64,000 nt of DNA, taken from NCBI RefSeq assembly GCF_041821025.1, contig NZ_JBGUAY010000001.1, positions 310,001-374,000 of the forward strand, read 5' to 3'. The position numbers and the translations under genes were made by a program. This stretch comes from Egicoccus sp. AB-alg6-2. GTDB taxonomy: Bacteria > Actinomycetota > Nitriliruptoria > Nitriliruptorales > Nitriliruptoraceae. Positions within the stretch are counted from its first letter, which is position 1. The number at the start of each line of letters is the position of its first letter. Positions 36,094 through 44,872 of this stretch are shown piece by piece. The notes beneath the pieces were generated by a model that was not told the origin of the DNA, made no database searches, and saw only the letters and a list, made by a program, of their open reading frames with translations.

Positions 36094-37047
36094 ATGGGCT
36101 TCACGTCGCTCGACGGGCGGCACGTCGTGGTGACCGGCGGGGCGGGGTTCCTCGGCTCGCACCTGTGCACCGCGCTGCTGGCGCGGGGGGCGCGGGTGAC
36201 CGCGATCGACAACCTGGTGACCGGCAGCCTCGACAACGTCGAAGACCTCGTCGGGCGGGCCGGCTTCACCTTCGTCAACTACGACGTGACGCACTTCCTC
36301 CACGTCCCGGGCCGGGTCGACGCGGTCCTGCACTTCGCCTCGCCGGCGTCGCCGATCGACTACCTCAAGCTTCCGATCCAGACCCTGAAGGTCGGCTCCC
36401 TCGGCACCCACAACGCGCTGGGGATGGCCAAGGAGAAGGGAGCCCGGTTCCTGCTCGCCTCGACCTCGGAGGTGTACGGCGACCCGCAGGTGCACCCGCA
36501 GCCCGAGACCTACTGGGGCCACGTCAACCCGATCGGTCCCCGAGGCGTCTACGACGAGGCGAAACGGTTCGCCGAGGCCATGACCTACGCCTACCACCGC
36601 ACCCACGGGATCGACGTCCGGGTGGTGCGCATCTTCAACTGCCACGGACCGAGGATGCGCGTGGAGGACGGCCGGGCCGTGCCCACGTTCATCGGCCAGG
36701 CGCTGCGCGGTGAGCCGCTCACCCTGCACGGCGGCGGCGCGCAGACGCGCTCCATCGTCTACGTCGACGACCTCGTCGAGGGCATCCTGGGCCTGCTCGT
36801 GTCGGGCTACACCGAGCCGGTGAACCTCGGCAACCCCGTCGAGGTGTCGATCCGCGAGCTGGCGGAGCTGGTCCTCGAGCTGGCCGACTCGAGGAGCGAA
36901 CTGGTCGACACCGAGCGTCCGATCGACGACCCGCAGGTCCGTCGGCCCGACATCACCGTCGCCCGTCGCGAGCTCGGTTGGGAACCCGAGGTGGACCTGC
37001 GCGAGGGGCTGGCCCGCACGATCGACTGGTTCCGTTCCCAGCGCTGA
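36094..37047 (+). CDS. NAD-dependent UDP-glucuronate decarboxylase (UXS-type)
   Basis: 317 residues of the extended short-chain dehydrogenase family. The NAD motif [15 protein letters not shown] near residue 10, [26 protein letters not shown] near 85, [16 protein letters not shown] near 128 and catalytic YDEAK near 152 match UDP-xylose synthase closely, as does [16 protein letters not shown]. The enzyme converts UDP-glucuronate to UDP-xylose for cell-surface glycans. A general dTDP-glucose dehydratase or epimerase is less likely given the SPxDY motif. No glycosyltransferase is adjacent. The weak AGGG upstream of ATG 36094 leaves GTG 36061 as an alternative start. Confidence 0.88.
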   Translation: MGFTSLDGRHVVVTGGAGFLGSHLCTALLARGARVTAIDNLVTGSLDNVEDLVGRAGFTFVNYDVTHFLHVPGRVDAVLHFASPASPIDYLKLPIQTLKVGSLGTHNALGMAKEKGARFLLASTSEVYGDPQVHPQPETYWGHVNPIGPRGVYDEAKRFAEAMTYAYHRTHGIDVRVVRIFNCHGPRMRVEDGRAVPTFIGQALRGEPLTLHGGGAQTRSIVYVDDLVEGILGLLVSGYTEPVNLGNPVEVSIRELAELVLELADSRSELVDTERPIDDPQVRRPDITVARRELGWEPEVDLREGLARTIDWFRSQR

Positions 37048-37099
37048 GCGAACGTGACATCATCGGTCGGTACAGGCGCTCGTGCGAAAGAGCCTTCCG

Positions 37100-38575
37100 A
37101 TGCAGGGTGACGACTGGGACGCGGTCCTCGACGTGGCGGTCCCCGCGGCTCGGCGCTGGTTCACCAGGCTGCCCGAACGTCGGGTCCACCCCGACACCAG
37201 CCCCGAGGAGATCCGGGCGGTCGTCGACCGGCCGCTGCCGGACGCCGGGACGCCGGCTCCCGACGTGGTCGCCGAGCTCGCCCGCGACCTCGAACCGTTC
37301 ATCGCCGCCCACGCCTCCGGCCGCTACTTCGGGTTCGTGATCGGTGGCCTGTTGCCGGCCGCCTACGGCGCCGAGCTGCTGGTGGCCACCTGGGACCAGA
37401 ACGCCGGGCTGTACGCCCCGACGCCCGGGGTCACGGTCGTCGAGGAGACCGCAACACGCTGGCTCGTCGAGCTGCTCGGGCTCCCACCGTCGGCCTCGGT
37501 CGGGCTGGTCACCGGCGGTCAGATGGCGAACTTCACCTGCCTCGCCGCGGCCCGCGACCAGGTGCTGCGCGACGCGGGCTGGGACGTCGAGGCCGACGGG
37601 CTCGCCGGCGCGCCACCGGTCCACCTCGTGGCGAAGGCCGGTCGCCACGTGACGATCGGTCGCGCGGCACGCTTCCTCGGTCTCGGCGAGCGCCGCATCG
37701 TCGAGGTGGCCGGCGACGACCAGGACCGGTTCGTCCTCGACGACCTGCGGCAGACGCTGGCGGGGCTGAGCGGGCCGACGATCGTGTGCGCCGAGGCCGG
37801 CAACGTCAACACGGGCGCCTTCGACCGGTTCGACGCCATCGCCGACGCGGCCGAACGGCACCGGGCCGCGGGCAACCCGACCTGGGTCCACGTGGACGGT
37901 GCGGTCGGGTTGCTCGCCGCCGCCTCGCCGACCCACGCGCGGCTGGTGGCCGGCCTGGACCGGCTCGACTCCTGGTCGACCGACGGGCACAAGCTGCTCA
38001 ACGTCGCCTACGACTGCGGGATCGCGGTCTGCCGGCACGAGGCCGCGCACCGTGCGGCGATGAGCGTGCGGGCCGACTATCTCATCCAGGGCGACGGCGG
38101 GCTCCGGGAGGCGATGGACTTCAATCCCGAGTTCTCCCGGCGCGCCCGCGGTGTCGGCATCTACGCCGCCCTGCGTCAGCTCGGACGCGCCGGCGTCGCG
38201 GCGATGGTCGAGCAGGCCACCGCGATGGCCCGGCGGTTCGCCGCCGAACTGGCCGCCAGCGGGCACGCGGAGGTCGTCAACGACGTCGTGTTCAACCAGG
38301 TGCTGGTGCGCTGGCGGCCGCCGGCCGGCGTCGATCCGGACACCTACAACGACGCCGTGGTGGCGGCCGTCCAGCGCGACGGCACCGCCTACGTCAGCGG
38401 CACGACGTGGCGCGGCCACCGGCACATGCGGATCTCCGTTTCGAACTGGGCCACCGGAGCCCGCGACGTCGACCGCACCGTGACGGCGATGCTGCGGTGT
38501 GCGGCGAGCGTGGCCGGCGAAGACGCACCGGCGTCGCGTCACCGGGTCGCGGCGGGCAACCCCAGGTTGGCGTAG
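37100..38575 (+). CDS. PLP-dependent group II amino-acid decarboxylase
   Basis: About 491 residues. The fold-type-I core is clear: GLVTGGQMANFTCLAAARD near residue 135, the aspartate region HVDGAVGLLAAAS, and PLP-lysine motif STDGHKLLNVAYDCG near 303. Relatives decarboxylate tyrosine, DOPA, tryptophan or glutamate; the substrate cannot be chosen by eye. GTG 37082 is an alternative start. The last 37 bases overlap metF, which runs in the opposite direction. It lies 52 bases after the epimerase-type gene and might share its transcript. Confidence 0.88.
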   Translation: MQGDDWDAVLDVAVPAARRWFTRLPERRVHPDTSPEEIRAVVDRPLPDAGTPAPDVVAELARDLEPFIAAHASGRYFGFVIGGLLPAAYGAELLVATWDQNAGLYAPTPGVTVVEETATRWLVELLGLPPSASVGLVTGGQMANFTCLAAARDQVLRDAGWDVEADGLAGAPPVHLVAKAGRHVTIGRAARFLGLGERRIVEVAGDDQDRFVLDDLRQTLAGLSGPTIVCAEAGNVNTGAFDRFDAIADAAERHRAAGNPTWVHVDGAVGLLAAASPTHARLVAGLDRLDSWSTDGHKLLNVAYDCGIAVCRHEAAHRAAMSVRADYLIQGDGGLREAMDFNPEFSRRARGVGIYAALRQLGRAGVAAMVEQATAMARRFAAELAASGHAEVVNDVVFNQVLVRWRPPAGVDPDTYNDAVVAAVQRDGTAYVSGTTWRGHRHMRISVSNWATGARDVDRTVTAMLRCAASVAGEDAPASRHRVAAGNPRLA

Positions 38576-39408
38576 ATCTCGCGCGTCGCGGTGGAGCTGT
38601 TGAGCGTGTAGAAGTGCAGGCCCGGCGCGCCCGCGTCGAGCAGGTCCCGGCACAGCTGCGTCGCCACCTCGATGCCGATTCGTGCCACCTCGGCCGCGTC
38701 GTCCTCCACCGCGTGCAGCCGGTCGCCGAGCTCGGTGGGGAACGCCGCTCCCGACAGCTGCGCGAACCGCTCGATCTGGCGCACGTTGGTCACCGGCATG
38801 ACCCCGGGCACGATCGGGGTGTCGCACCCGTGCGACCTGACGGCGTCGACCATGGCGAGGTAGGCGTCGACCGTGAAGAAGAACTGGGTCACGCCGAAGT
38901 CGGCCGCCGTGAGCTTGGTGGCGAGGTGCCGACGGTCCTCGGCCAGGACCCGCGACGACGGATGGCCCTCGGGATGCGCGGCGACCCCGATCGCGAACTG
39001 GCCGCCGCCGACCTCGCGCGCCAGTTCCACGAGATCGATGGCACGCTCCAGCTCCCAGAACGGCTCGACGTCCTGCGGCGCGTCCCCCCGCAGCGCGAGG
39101 ATGTTCTTCACGCCCGCGTCGCGGTAGCGGGCGAGGATGTCGGCCAGCTCGTCGCGGGTGTGACACACCGCCGTGAGGTGCGCCATCGGGGTCATCGTGG
39201 TGTGTTCGAGCATGTCCACCACGATCTGGTGCGTCCGCTCGCGGGTGGACCCACCGGCGCCGTAGGTCACCGACACGAACGAGGGCCCGAGCGGCTCTAG
39301 CTCGTTGAGGGTGGCGCGCAGCTTCGCCTCGCCGGCGTCGGTGCGCGGCGGGAAGAACTCGAACGAGTACGTCGGGCCGGCCGCGAGCAGCTCATCGATG
39401 CGTGGCAC
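38539..39408 (-). CDS. metF: methylenetetrahydrofolate reductase
   Basis: 289 residues. MetF reduces 5,10-methylene-THF to 5-methyl-THF, the methyl donor for methionine synthase. The catalytic region SFEFFPPRTDAGEAKL near residue 15, SVTYGAGGSTRERT near 46, ILALRGDAPQD near 103 and QFFFTVDAYLAMVDAVR near 176 are standard. GTG 39408 follows a GGAGG site. A TAGGCT -10 lies about 48 bases upstream. The partner metH is about 5.5 kb away on the same strand, but is a separate transcription unit. Confidence 0.95.
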   Translation of the reverse strand: MPRIDELLAAGPTYSFEFFPPRTDAGEAKLRATLNELEPLGPSFVSVTYGAGGSTRERTHQIVVDMLEHTTMTPMAHLTAVCHTRDELADILARYRDAGVKNILALRGDAPQDVEPFWELERAIDLVELAREVGGGQFAIGVAAHPEGHPSSRVLAEDRRHLATKLTAADFGVTQFFFTVDAYLAMVDAVRSHGCDTPIVPGVMPVTNVRQIERFAQLSGAAFPTELGDRLHAVEDDAAEVARIGIEVATQLCRDLLDAGAPGLHFYTLNSSTATREIYANLGLPAATR

Positions 39409-39456
39409 ACGTCCTCCGAGTCCGGCCGCGGCGGCCGGCCGCGATGCGGGTCGCGG

Positions 39457-39462
39457 AGCCTA
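39457..39462 (-). promoter_or_regulatory. predicted -10 element of metF
   Basis: TAGGCT on the minus strand, 48 bases before GTG 39408, leaving a leader of about 42 bases with the GGAGG site. No SAM or cobalamin riboswitch motif was recognised in 39409-39624. Confidence 0.4.
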
Positions 39463-39624
39463 CGTCGACCTGCCCGCCCGGTGAACGCCAGCCGGGGAAA
39501 CCGTGCGCCGCGGTGATGCCACGGCGCGGCGGTGCGCTCGGAGCGAGGTCGGCCTCTGGCTGGCCGCACCGCCGCGGCCTGCCATCACGGGGCGGGCACC
39601 TGCGCACCGGCCCGGGACGCACGC

Positions 39625-42300
39625 TCAGGTCGCGGCGAGCTTGAGTCGGACGTCGACACCGACCACGCCCCGCCCGTCGGGACGGACGAAGATCGGGTTG
39701 AGGTCGAGTTCGGCCACCTCCGGCAGATCCTCGACCATCGCGTTGATCCGGAACAGCAGGTCCTTGAGTGCCGGGACGTCGGCCGGGGGAGCGCCCCGGT
39801 AGCCGGTCAGCAGTGGTGCCATCCGCAGGTCGGCGAGCATGTCGTCCACGTCGCGGTCGGTCAGCGGCGTGATGCGCACGCTGACGTCGCGCAGCAGTTC
39901 GACGAGCGTGCCGCCCATGCCCGCCATCACGATCGGCCCGAACGAGGGATCGTGGGTGACCCCGACCACCATCTCGAGGCCCTCGCCGACCATCTCCTGG
40001 ACGAGAAACGCGTCGGCGTGCTCACCGAGGTCGGCGTCGATCAGCGACTGCCGGATCCGGCTGATGGCCTCGGCCACCGCCTCCGGGGAGCTCAGGCCGA
40101 GCTCGATGCCGCCGACGTCGGTCTTGTGGATCGGTGCGGCCACCTTCACGGCCACCGGCGCGGCGAACTCGGCTTGGGTCCGCGCCCCCTCCTCGGGGGT
40201 CGCGACCACGCGTGAACGGGCCAGCGGAACCCCGTAGGCGCGCAGCAGCGCCTCGGCGTCCTCGGAGGACAGCCAGGCCGCCGTCGGGTCGTGGGCGTCG
40301 GCGAGGGCGCGGTCGACGATGCGGCGCGCCGCCTCGCGGTCCATCCCGTCCGGTTCGACGACCTCACCCAGCGGGCGACGACGCCACGCCGAGTAGGTCG
40401 CGACCCGGCCCATCGCACGCGCGGCGGCCTCGGGGAAGGCGAACGAGGGGATCTCGGCCTCGGCCAGCTCGGGCGGCATCCCGGTCGCGGACATGAACAC
40501 GCTCACGACCGGCGTGCCCGCGGCCAGCTTGGACTTGGCCTCGATCAGTGACCGTGCGACGTCCTCGGTCGCGGTCGTGCCGGTCGGGATGAAGATCACG
40601 AACACCATGTCGATCTCGTCGGCGTTGCCGAGGACCTCCAGGGCACGTTCGTAGGCGGCGGGGGTCGCCGAGGCGATCATGTCGACCGGGTTGCCGACGC
40701 CGGCCTCGGCGGGCAGGAACGTCCGCAACTGCTCGATGGTCCGGTCCGAGAGCGGCGGGACCTCGAGCCCGTTCGCCTCGAGGGCGTCCGCCGCGAGGAT
40801 GCCCGGGCCGCCGGCGTTGGTGAGGATCGCGACCTTGTTGCCGCTGGGCAGCCCCTGGCTGGACAACAGCGTGGCGACGTCGAACATCTCCTCGAGCGTG
40901 TCCGTGCGGATCACGCCGGTCTGCCGGAACAACGCCTCGACGGCCGTGTCCCCCGAGGAGATGGCGGCCGTGTGGCTCGACGCGGCCCGCACCCCGGCGG
41001 AGGTCCGGCCCGACTTCACCGCCACGATCGGCTTGCGACGCGACACCCGGCGGGCGATCCGCGAGAACTTGCGTGGGTTGCCGAACGACTCGAGGTACAT
41101 CAGGATCACGTCGGTGTCGGGGTCCTGCTCCCAGTACAGCAGCAGGTCGTTGCCCGAGATGTCGGCCTTGTTGCCGACCGACACGAACGTCGAGATCCCG
41201 AGGCCGAGGTTGTCGACGTGCTCGAGCACGGCCAGGCCGAGCGCTCCCGACTGCGACGACATCGAGACCCGGCCCGCCTGTGGGAAGGTCTGCGAGAAGG
41301 TGCCGTTCATCCGCACGTCGTCGTTGCCGTTGAGCAACCCCATGCAGTTGGGGCCGATGATGCGCAGGCCGTAGCCGCGCGCCCGCTCCATCAGGTCGGC
41401 CTGCCGTTCCTCGCCCTCCTCGCCCACCTCGGAGAAGCCGGCCGAGATGACGCAGACGGCCTTGACCCCCAGTTCGCCGGCCTCGTCGACGAGGTCGTTG
41501 ACGAACCGTGACGGCACGCACACGAACACGAGGTCGGGCACCTCGGGGCAGTCGGACAGGCTCGGGTAGGCCGCGACCCCCTGCACGTAGGGGGCGTTGG
41601 GGTTGACCGGGTACACCACGCCGGTGAACCCGCCCTCGAGGATGTTGTCGAAGACCAGGCCGCCGATCGAGGTCTTGTTGCGCGAGGCGCCGACGACGGC
41701 GACCTTCTCGGGCCGGAAGAAACGGCGCAGACCGGCCTCGGCGGCCTCGCGTTCGGACTCGGCGACCACGTTGAGGAACTGCTCGGAGATCGCCACCTCG
41801 AGGTCGCTGCGCACCACGCCGCCGAAGTCCCGGTCGGAGCGGTATTCCAGGCCGAGTTCGCGCACCAGGTTCAACATGCGGGTGTTGTCGGACAGGATGT
41901 CGCCGGAGAGGTGGGTGATGCCGGCGTCGGCGGCGGCCAGCGCGAGCTCGCGCACCAGTGCCGTGCCGACACCGCGGCCCTGGTGGGCGTCCTCGACCAG
42001 CGCGGCGAACTCGGCCGAGTCGAGCCGGTCGGGGTCGCGCTCGTAGCGGGCGACGCCGATCATCTGCTCGTTCTCGCGACGCCCGCGGGTGGCGATCAGG
42101 GCGTACTGCATCTTCGGGTCGAGATCGGTGAAGCGGGCCACGTTCGACTCGTCGAGGTTGAACGAGCCCAGGAAGCGTGCGCGCCGTGAGTCAGCGGACG
42201 TGCGCCCCCACATCCCGAGCAGCAGGCCCTTGTCGTCCGGCGTGATCGGCCGGATGCGGACGGTGGTGCCGTCGGGCAGGACGTGGTCGTGGGGCTGCAT
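39625..42300 (-). CDS. GNAT acetyltransferase / NDP-forming acyl-CoA synthetase fusion
   Basis: 891 residues. An N-terminal GNAT domain (residues ~10-170; acetyl-CoA loop DAHQGRGVGTALVREL) is joined to an ADP-forming acyl-CoA synthetase module. This has a CoA-binding domain (FRPEKVAVVGASRNKTSIG near 195) and a ligase domain with the phospho-histidine in SSHTAAISSGDTA near residue 441. A C-terminal ATP-grasp domain carries AVKVAAPIHKTDVGGI. E. coli Pka/PatZ lysine acetyltransferase has the same parts in the opposite order. The phosphorylatable His is present, so true acyl-CoA synthetase activity is possible. ATG 42300 has GAGG six bases upstream. It is likely an acetyl-CoA-responsive lysine acetyltransferase that controls metabolic enzymes. 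Confidence 0.9.
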   Translation of the reverse strand: MQPHDHVLPDGTTVRIRPITPDDKGLLLGMWGRTSADSRRARFLGSFNLDESNVARFTDLDPKMQYALIATRGRRENEQMIGVARYERDPDRLDSAEFAALVEDAHQGRGVGTALVRELALAAADAGITHLSGDILSDNTRMLNLVRELGLEYRSDRDFGGVVRSDLEVAISEQFLNVVAESEREAAEAGLRRFFRPEKVAVVGASRNKTSIGGLVFDNILEGGFTGVVYPVNPNAPYVQGVAAYPSLSDCPEVPDLVFVCVPSRFVNDLVDEAGELGVKAVCVISAGFSEVGEEGEERQADLMERARGYGLRIIGPNCMGLLNGNDDVRMNGTFSQTFPQAGRVSMSSQSGALGLAVLEHVDNLGLGISTFVSVGNKADISGNDLLLYWEQDPDTDVILMYLESFGNPRKFSRIARRVSRRKPIVAVKSGRTSAGVRAASSHTAAISSGDTAVEALFRQTGVIRTDTLEEMFDVATLLSSQGLPSGNKVAILTNAGGPGILAADALEANGLEVPPLSDRTIEQLRTFLPAEAGVGNPVDMIASATPAAYERALEVLGNADEIDMVFVIFIPTGTTATEDVARSLIEAKSKLAAGTPVVSVFMSATGMPPELAEAEIPSFAFPEAAARAMGRVATYSAWRRRPLGEVVEPDGMDREAARRIVDRALADAHDPTAAWLSSEDAEALLRAYGVPLARSRVVATPEEGARTQAEFAAPVAVKVAAPIHKTDVGGIELGLSSPEAVAEAISRIRQSLIDADLGEHADAFLVQEMVGEGLEMVVGVTHDPSFGPIVMAGMGGTLVELLRDVSVRITPLTDRDVDDMLADLRMAPLLTGYRGAPPADVPALKDLLFRINAMVEDLPEVAELDLNPIFVRPDGRGVVGVDVRLKLAAT

Positions 42301-42589
42301 CGAAGGCCTCGTTGTCGTGGCGTCGGAGTCGTTGGGGAGGTGGAAGCGCGTACGCACCACCGGCCCCGGCCGTGCCGAGGCGTCGGAGACGTTTGTACCG
42401 CCTCCGCGCGACGGACCGCCCGGGGCGTCGGTCCCCGGACCGCGGGCCGTTGGCCCCCAGCCAAGCGGTCCGCAGGGCCGGCGTCGACACCTCCCACCGT
42501 TCGGTCGTGCACCGACGTGGACGCGGGGACCCCTTGTGTCGCGGCGCCCGGGACGGCAGCATGCAGGCAACCCACGTGGAGGATCGTCC
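42301..42589. other. divergent intergenic region, nothing recognised
   Basis: 289 bases between two divergent genes. Apart from the GAGG and GGAGG ribosome sites at its ends, no convincing promoter, hairpin or RNA gene was seen. Confidence 0.4.
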
Positions 42590-43210
42590 GTGTCCGAGCT
42601 CGACCGGCTCGCGGCGGGAGCCGAGGCCAAGCTCGACCGCCTCGACGGCGACCGGATCGAGGACGATCGCGAAGCGACGCCCGACGCCGGACCGGGCAGC
42701 GTCGGCGCCGACGACTTCGGGTTCCACCTCGACGATCCGGCCGGTGACCTGTACGAGGACGACCTCGAGGTCGGCATCCGCGACGACGCGGCGGCCGATG
42801 CCATCGACGCGATCGCCGAGGCGTTCAACGCCCGTGACCTCGAGGCGTTGCTGGAGGTGGTGGCGGCCGACGGCGAGGCGCCGGGACTGCTCGGCGGCGA
42901 TCGCGACAACCTTCCCGACGCGCTCGAGGACCTGTGGGCCCGCCGGCCCAGTGCCTGCCTGGGCCGCGGTGCGGTCGGTGACGCCGACGTCGGGGTGCTG
43001 TGGGAGCACGACGGCACGACCTGGTGGCGACTGGCGGTCGTGCACGTCGACGACGTGACGGACGGACGCGTCGGCGTCCTCGAGTTCAGCGACGACACCG
43101 CGCTGCTCGAACAGGTGCAGTGCGAGATGCCCGACGACGACCTCGAGGAGGGCGCCACCTGGGCGGAGTGGGCGGAGGGCGCCGACGGCGGGGAATCCGC
43201 CGACGCCTGA
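42590..43210 (+). CDS. acidic hypothetical protein, possible NTF2/SnoaL-like domain
   Basis: 206 residues from GTG 42590 with a perfect GGAGG seven bases upstream. The first 70 residues are very acidic and probably disordered. Residues ~75-180 (DAIAEAFNARDLEALLEVV..., then LWEHDGTTWWRLAVVHVDDV and GRVGVLEFSDD) have the helix-then-sheet pattern of SnoaL/NTF2-like folds. The tail is again acidic. No catalytic residue can be assigned. It converges with the flavin reductase gene, five bases apart. Confidence 0.7.
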   Translation: MSELDRLAAGAEAKLDRLDGDRIEDDREATPDAGPGSVGADDFGFHLDDPAGDLYEDDLEVGIRDDAAADAIDAIAEAFNARDLEALLEVVAADGEAPGLLGGDRDNLPDALEDLWARRPSACLGRGAVGDADVGVLWEHDGTTWWRLAVVHVDDVTDGRVGVLEFSDDTALLEQVQCEMPDDDLEEGATWAEWAEGADGGESADA

Positions 43211-43215
43211 CCGGC

Positions 43216-43890
43216 TCACTCGAGGCGGGGGATGGCGGCACCCGGCGGGCTGCCTTCCACGTCGTCCCAGCGCCGTCGTGGCAGGTCGAACAGCGCACCG
43301 AGCCGGGCGTAGCCGCTGCCCGCGAGGCGGCAGACCGGGTCGAGCAGGACCGGGTCGACCCGGCCGTCGCGCCAGACCGAGGGATCCACGTGCAGGTGCA
43401 CGACCTCGCCCACCACGATGTTGCCGTTTCCGGCCGCGACCTCCTCGACCAGTCGGCACTCGAGGTGTGCCTTGGCCTCGGCGACGCGGGGCGCGTCGAC
43501 GACGGCGGCGGGAGCCGGCGTCAGTTGCGCCCACGCGAATTCGTCCTCGTCGGGCGGGAAGTCCGTGGCGGTGAAGTTCATCGCCTCGACGACATCCATC
43601 GTCACGATGTTGACGACGAACTCCCGGCGGGCGCGGATGTTGCGCAGGGTGTCCTTCGTGCCGGACGAGGAGAACACCACGTGGGGAGGGTCGTGCGCGA
43701 CGACGTTGAAGTAGCTGTGCGGAGCGACGTTTCCGATGCCACGGTCGCCGAAGGTGGACACCCACGCGATCGGGCGGGGCACCACCAGCCCGGTCATCAG
43801 GTAGTAGATCTGACGGGGCTCCCAGTCGGCGGGCGAGACCTCCAAGGGCGCATCGAGGTGCGGCGGCGGTCCGGGGTGGGAGCTTCGCAT
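43216..43890 (-). CDS. flavin reductase-like / FMN-binding split-barrel protein
   Basis: 224 residues. YYLMTGLVVPRPIAWVSTFGDRGIGNVAPHSYFNVVAHDPPHVVFSSS-type sequence (residues ~28-75, given here only in outline) is the hallmark of the DUF447/flavin-reductase split barrel. The domain continues with TLRNIRARREFVVNIV and ECRLVEEVAAG..IVVGEVVHLHV. Family members bind FMN and often serve as the reductase of a two-component monooxygenase. No oxygenase gene is nearby. ATG 43890 has AAGGGA five bases upstream, and a TATCGT -10 lies at 43958-43953. Confidence 0.88.
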   Translation of the reverse strand: MRSSHPGPPPHLDAPLEVSPADWEPRQIYYLMTGLVVPRPIAWVSTFGDRGIGNVAPHSYFNVVAHDPPHVVFSSSGTKDTLRNIRARREFVVNIVTMDVVEAMNFTATDFPPDEDEFAWAQLTPAPAAVVDAPRVAEAKAHLECRLVEEVAAGNGNIVVGEVVHLHVDPSVWRDGRVDPVLLDPVCRLAGSGYARLGALFDLPRRRWDDVEGSPPGAAIPRLE

Positions 43891-43952
43891 CCGGGTCCCT
43901 TCGTGTGCCTCGAGCCGGGGTCGACGTGCGTCCGACCGGCCGGGTCCGAACG

Positions 43953-43958
43953 ACGATA
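43953..43958 (-). promoter_or_regulatory. predicted -10 element of the flavin reductase gene
   Basis: TATCGT on the minus strand, 62 bases before ATG 43890; fits TANNNT. Confidence 0.3.
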
Positions 43959-44031
43959 GGCGACCCGGACGCCCGGACGACCGCCCCGTCCGACTTCGCC
44001 GAACGGCCGCGACGCGCCGGTGGCCGGGTGC

Positions 44032-44065
44032 GGCGTGGTGCGGTTCGGTGTCACCACACCACGCC
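44032..44065. repeat. inverted repeat upstream of the CsbD gene
   Basis: GGCGTGGTG (44032-44040) and CACCACGCC (44057-44065) form a 9-bp stem with a 16-base loop, or a dyad binding site. It sits about 118 bases before the CsbD start, in a 292-base divergent interval that otherwise shows no feature. Confidence 0.4.
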
Positions 44066-44182
44066 GGCCGCCCACGGGGGGCGGTCCGGGTCCAGCCGCA
44101 GGCTCGTGCGACGACTCGGACCGAAGGCCGGCTGGTGCCCACCGCGACGGGCACCGCCCGGCGCCGACCAAAGGAGCAGCAC

Positions 44183-44389
44183 ATGAGCGACTCACTCGGT
44201 GACAAGGTCAAGGGTGTGGCCAAGGAGACCGCTGGTCGCGCCACGGGCGACGAGAACCTCGAGCGCGAGGGCGAGGCCCAGCAGAAGAGCGGCCAGAAGC
44301 AGAACGAGGCCGAGCGTCTCGAGCAGGAGGCCGCGGACAAGCGCGCCGATGCCGCCGACGCCAAGGCCGAGCAGATCCGGCGGGACTGA
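44183..44389 (+). CDS. CsbD-family stress protein
   Basis: 68 residues, starting MSDSLGDKVKGVAKETAGRA, with repeats of Lys/Glu/Ala-rich helix through GDENLEREGEAQQKSGQKQNE. This is the CsbD pattern (Bacillus general-stress protein, sigma-B regulon). Function is unknown, but members are strongly stress-induced and intrinsically disordered. AAAGGAG precedes ATG 44183 at good distance. A strong bidirectional terminator follows after 68 bases. Confidence 0.9.
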   Translation: MSDSLGDKVKGVAKETAGRATGDENLEREGEAQQKSGQKQNEAERLEQEAADKRADAADAKAEQIRRD

Positions 44390-44457
44390 CCGCCCACTCC
44401 CAAGCACGCCGGTCGGTGCGCGTTCCGCCTCCTCGGACGCGACCCCTCCGGCAGAGA

Positions 44458-44489
44458 ACAGGGCCACCCGAGAACCCGGGTGGCCCTGT
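44458..44489. terminator. bidirectional hairpin terminator
   Basis: ACAGGGCCACCCG and CGGGTGGCCCTGT form a perfect 13-bp stem with a 6-base loop between the convergent CsbD gene and the small membrane-protein gene. It is the cleanest terminator-type structure in the window; no long T-run follows. Confidence 0.75.
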
Positions 44490-44520
44490 CACGTGTGCGC
44501 GAAGCGTGTCGCCGGGCGCC

Positions 44521-44727
44521 TTAGGTGGTGGTGCCGCGCTGATCGATCGTCGTGCTCTCGCCGCGCGCCTCGTTGATGGCGTTCATCAGCTCCTCGCGAC
44601 CGGTGATGGCGTAGTAGCCACCCACGGCCGCCGCCACGGCGAGGACCGGCAGGCGCAGCGGCGGCGGCAGCATCCGCCAGGCGCGCCGTACCCACGGGAT
44701 CGCGGTGATCAGCAGTCTGGGGTCCAT
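44521..44727 (-). CDS. small membrane protein, 68 aa
   Basis: From ATG 44727 with AGGAGG six bases upstream. It has a short amphipathic start (DPRLLITAIPWVRRAWRML), one hydrophobic helix (LRLPVLAVAAAVGGYYAI) and a polar tail rich in Glu and Thr. The excellent ribosome site and the shared terminator with the stress gene support it being real. No family was recognised. It starts about 145 bases downstream of metH and could be co-transcribed with it or have its own promoter. Confidence 0.72.
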   Translation of the reverse strand: MDPRLLITAIPWVRRAWRMLPPPLRLPVLAVAAAVGGYYAITGREELMNAINEARGESTTIDQRGTTT

Positions 44728-44872
44728 GGTGGCCTCCTGGCGTCGCGGCGGTGGGGGCGTGCGCACGGCGCTGGCTGCGGGGCGACACGCGTCATGGCTG
44801 GCGACGGTAGCGGTCCCGCCGGGCGGTCCGGCCGGCCGAGAGTCGGGGGTGCCGCGCATCCGAGCACGCCCG

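Noticed and set aside
34584-36278. A longer start for the CysC fusion protein at 36278
   Set aside because: The added residues overlap the divergent epimerase-type gene and have shadow composition; GTG 35963 has a GGAG site and begins before the first recognisable sulfurylase-like segment.
39409-39624. SAM or cobalamin riboswitch ahead of metF
   Set aside because: The interval is GC-rich with short dyads, but no conserved riboswitch core was recognised and the predicted transcription start leaves only about 42 bases of leader.
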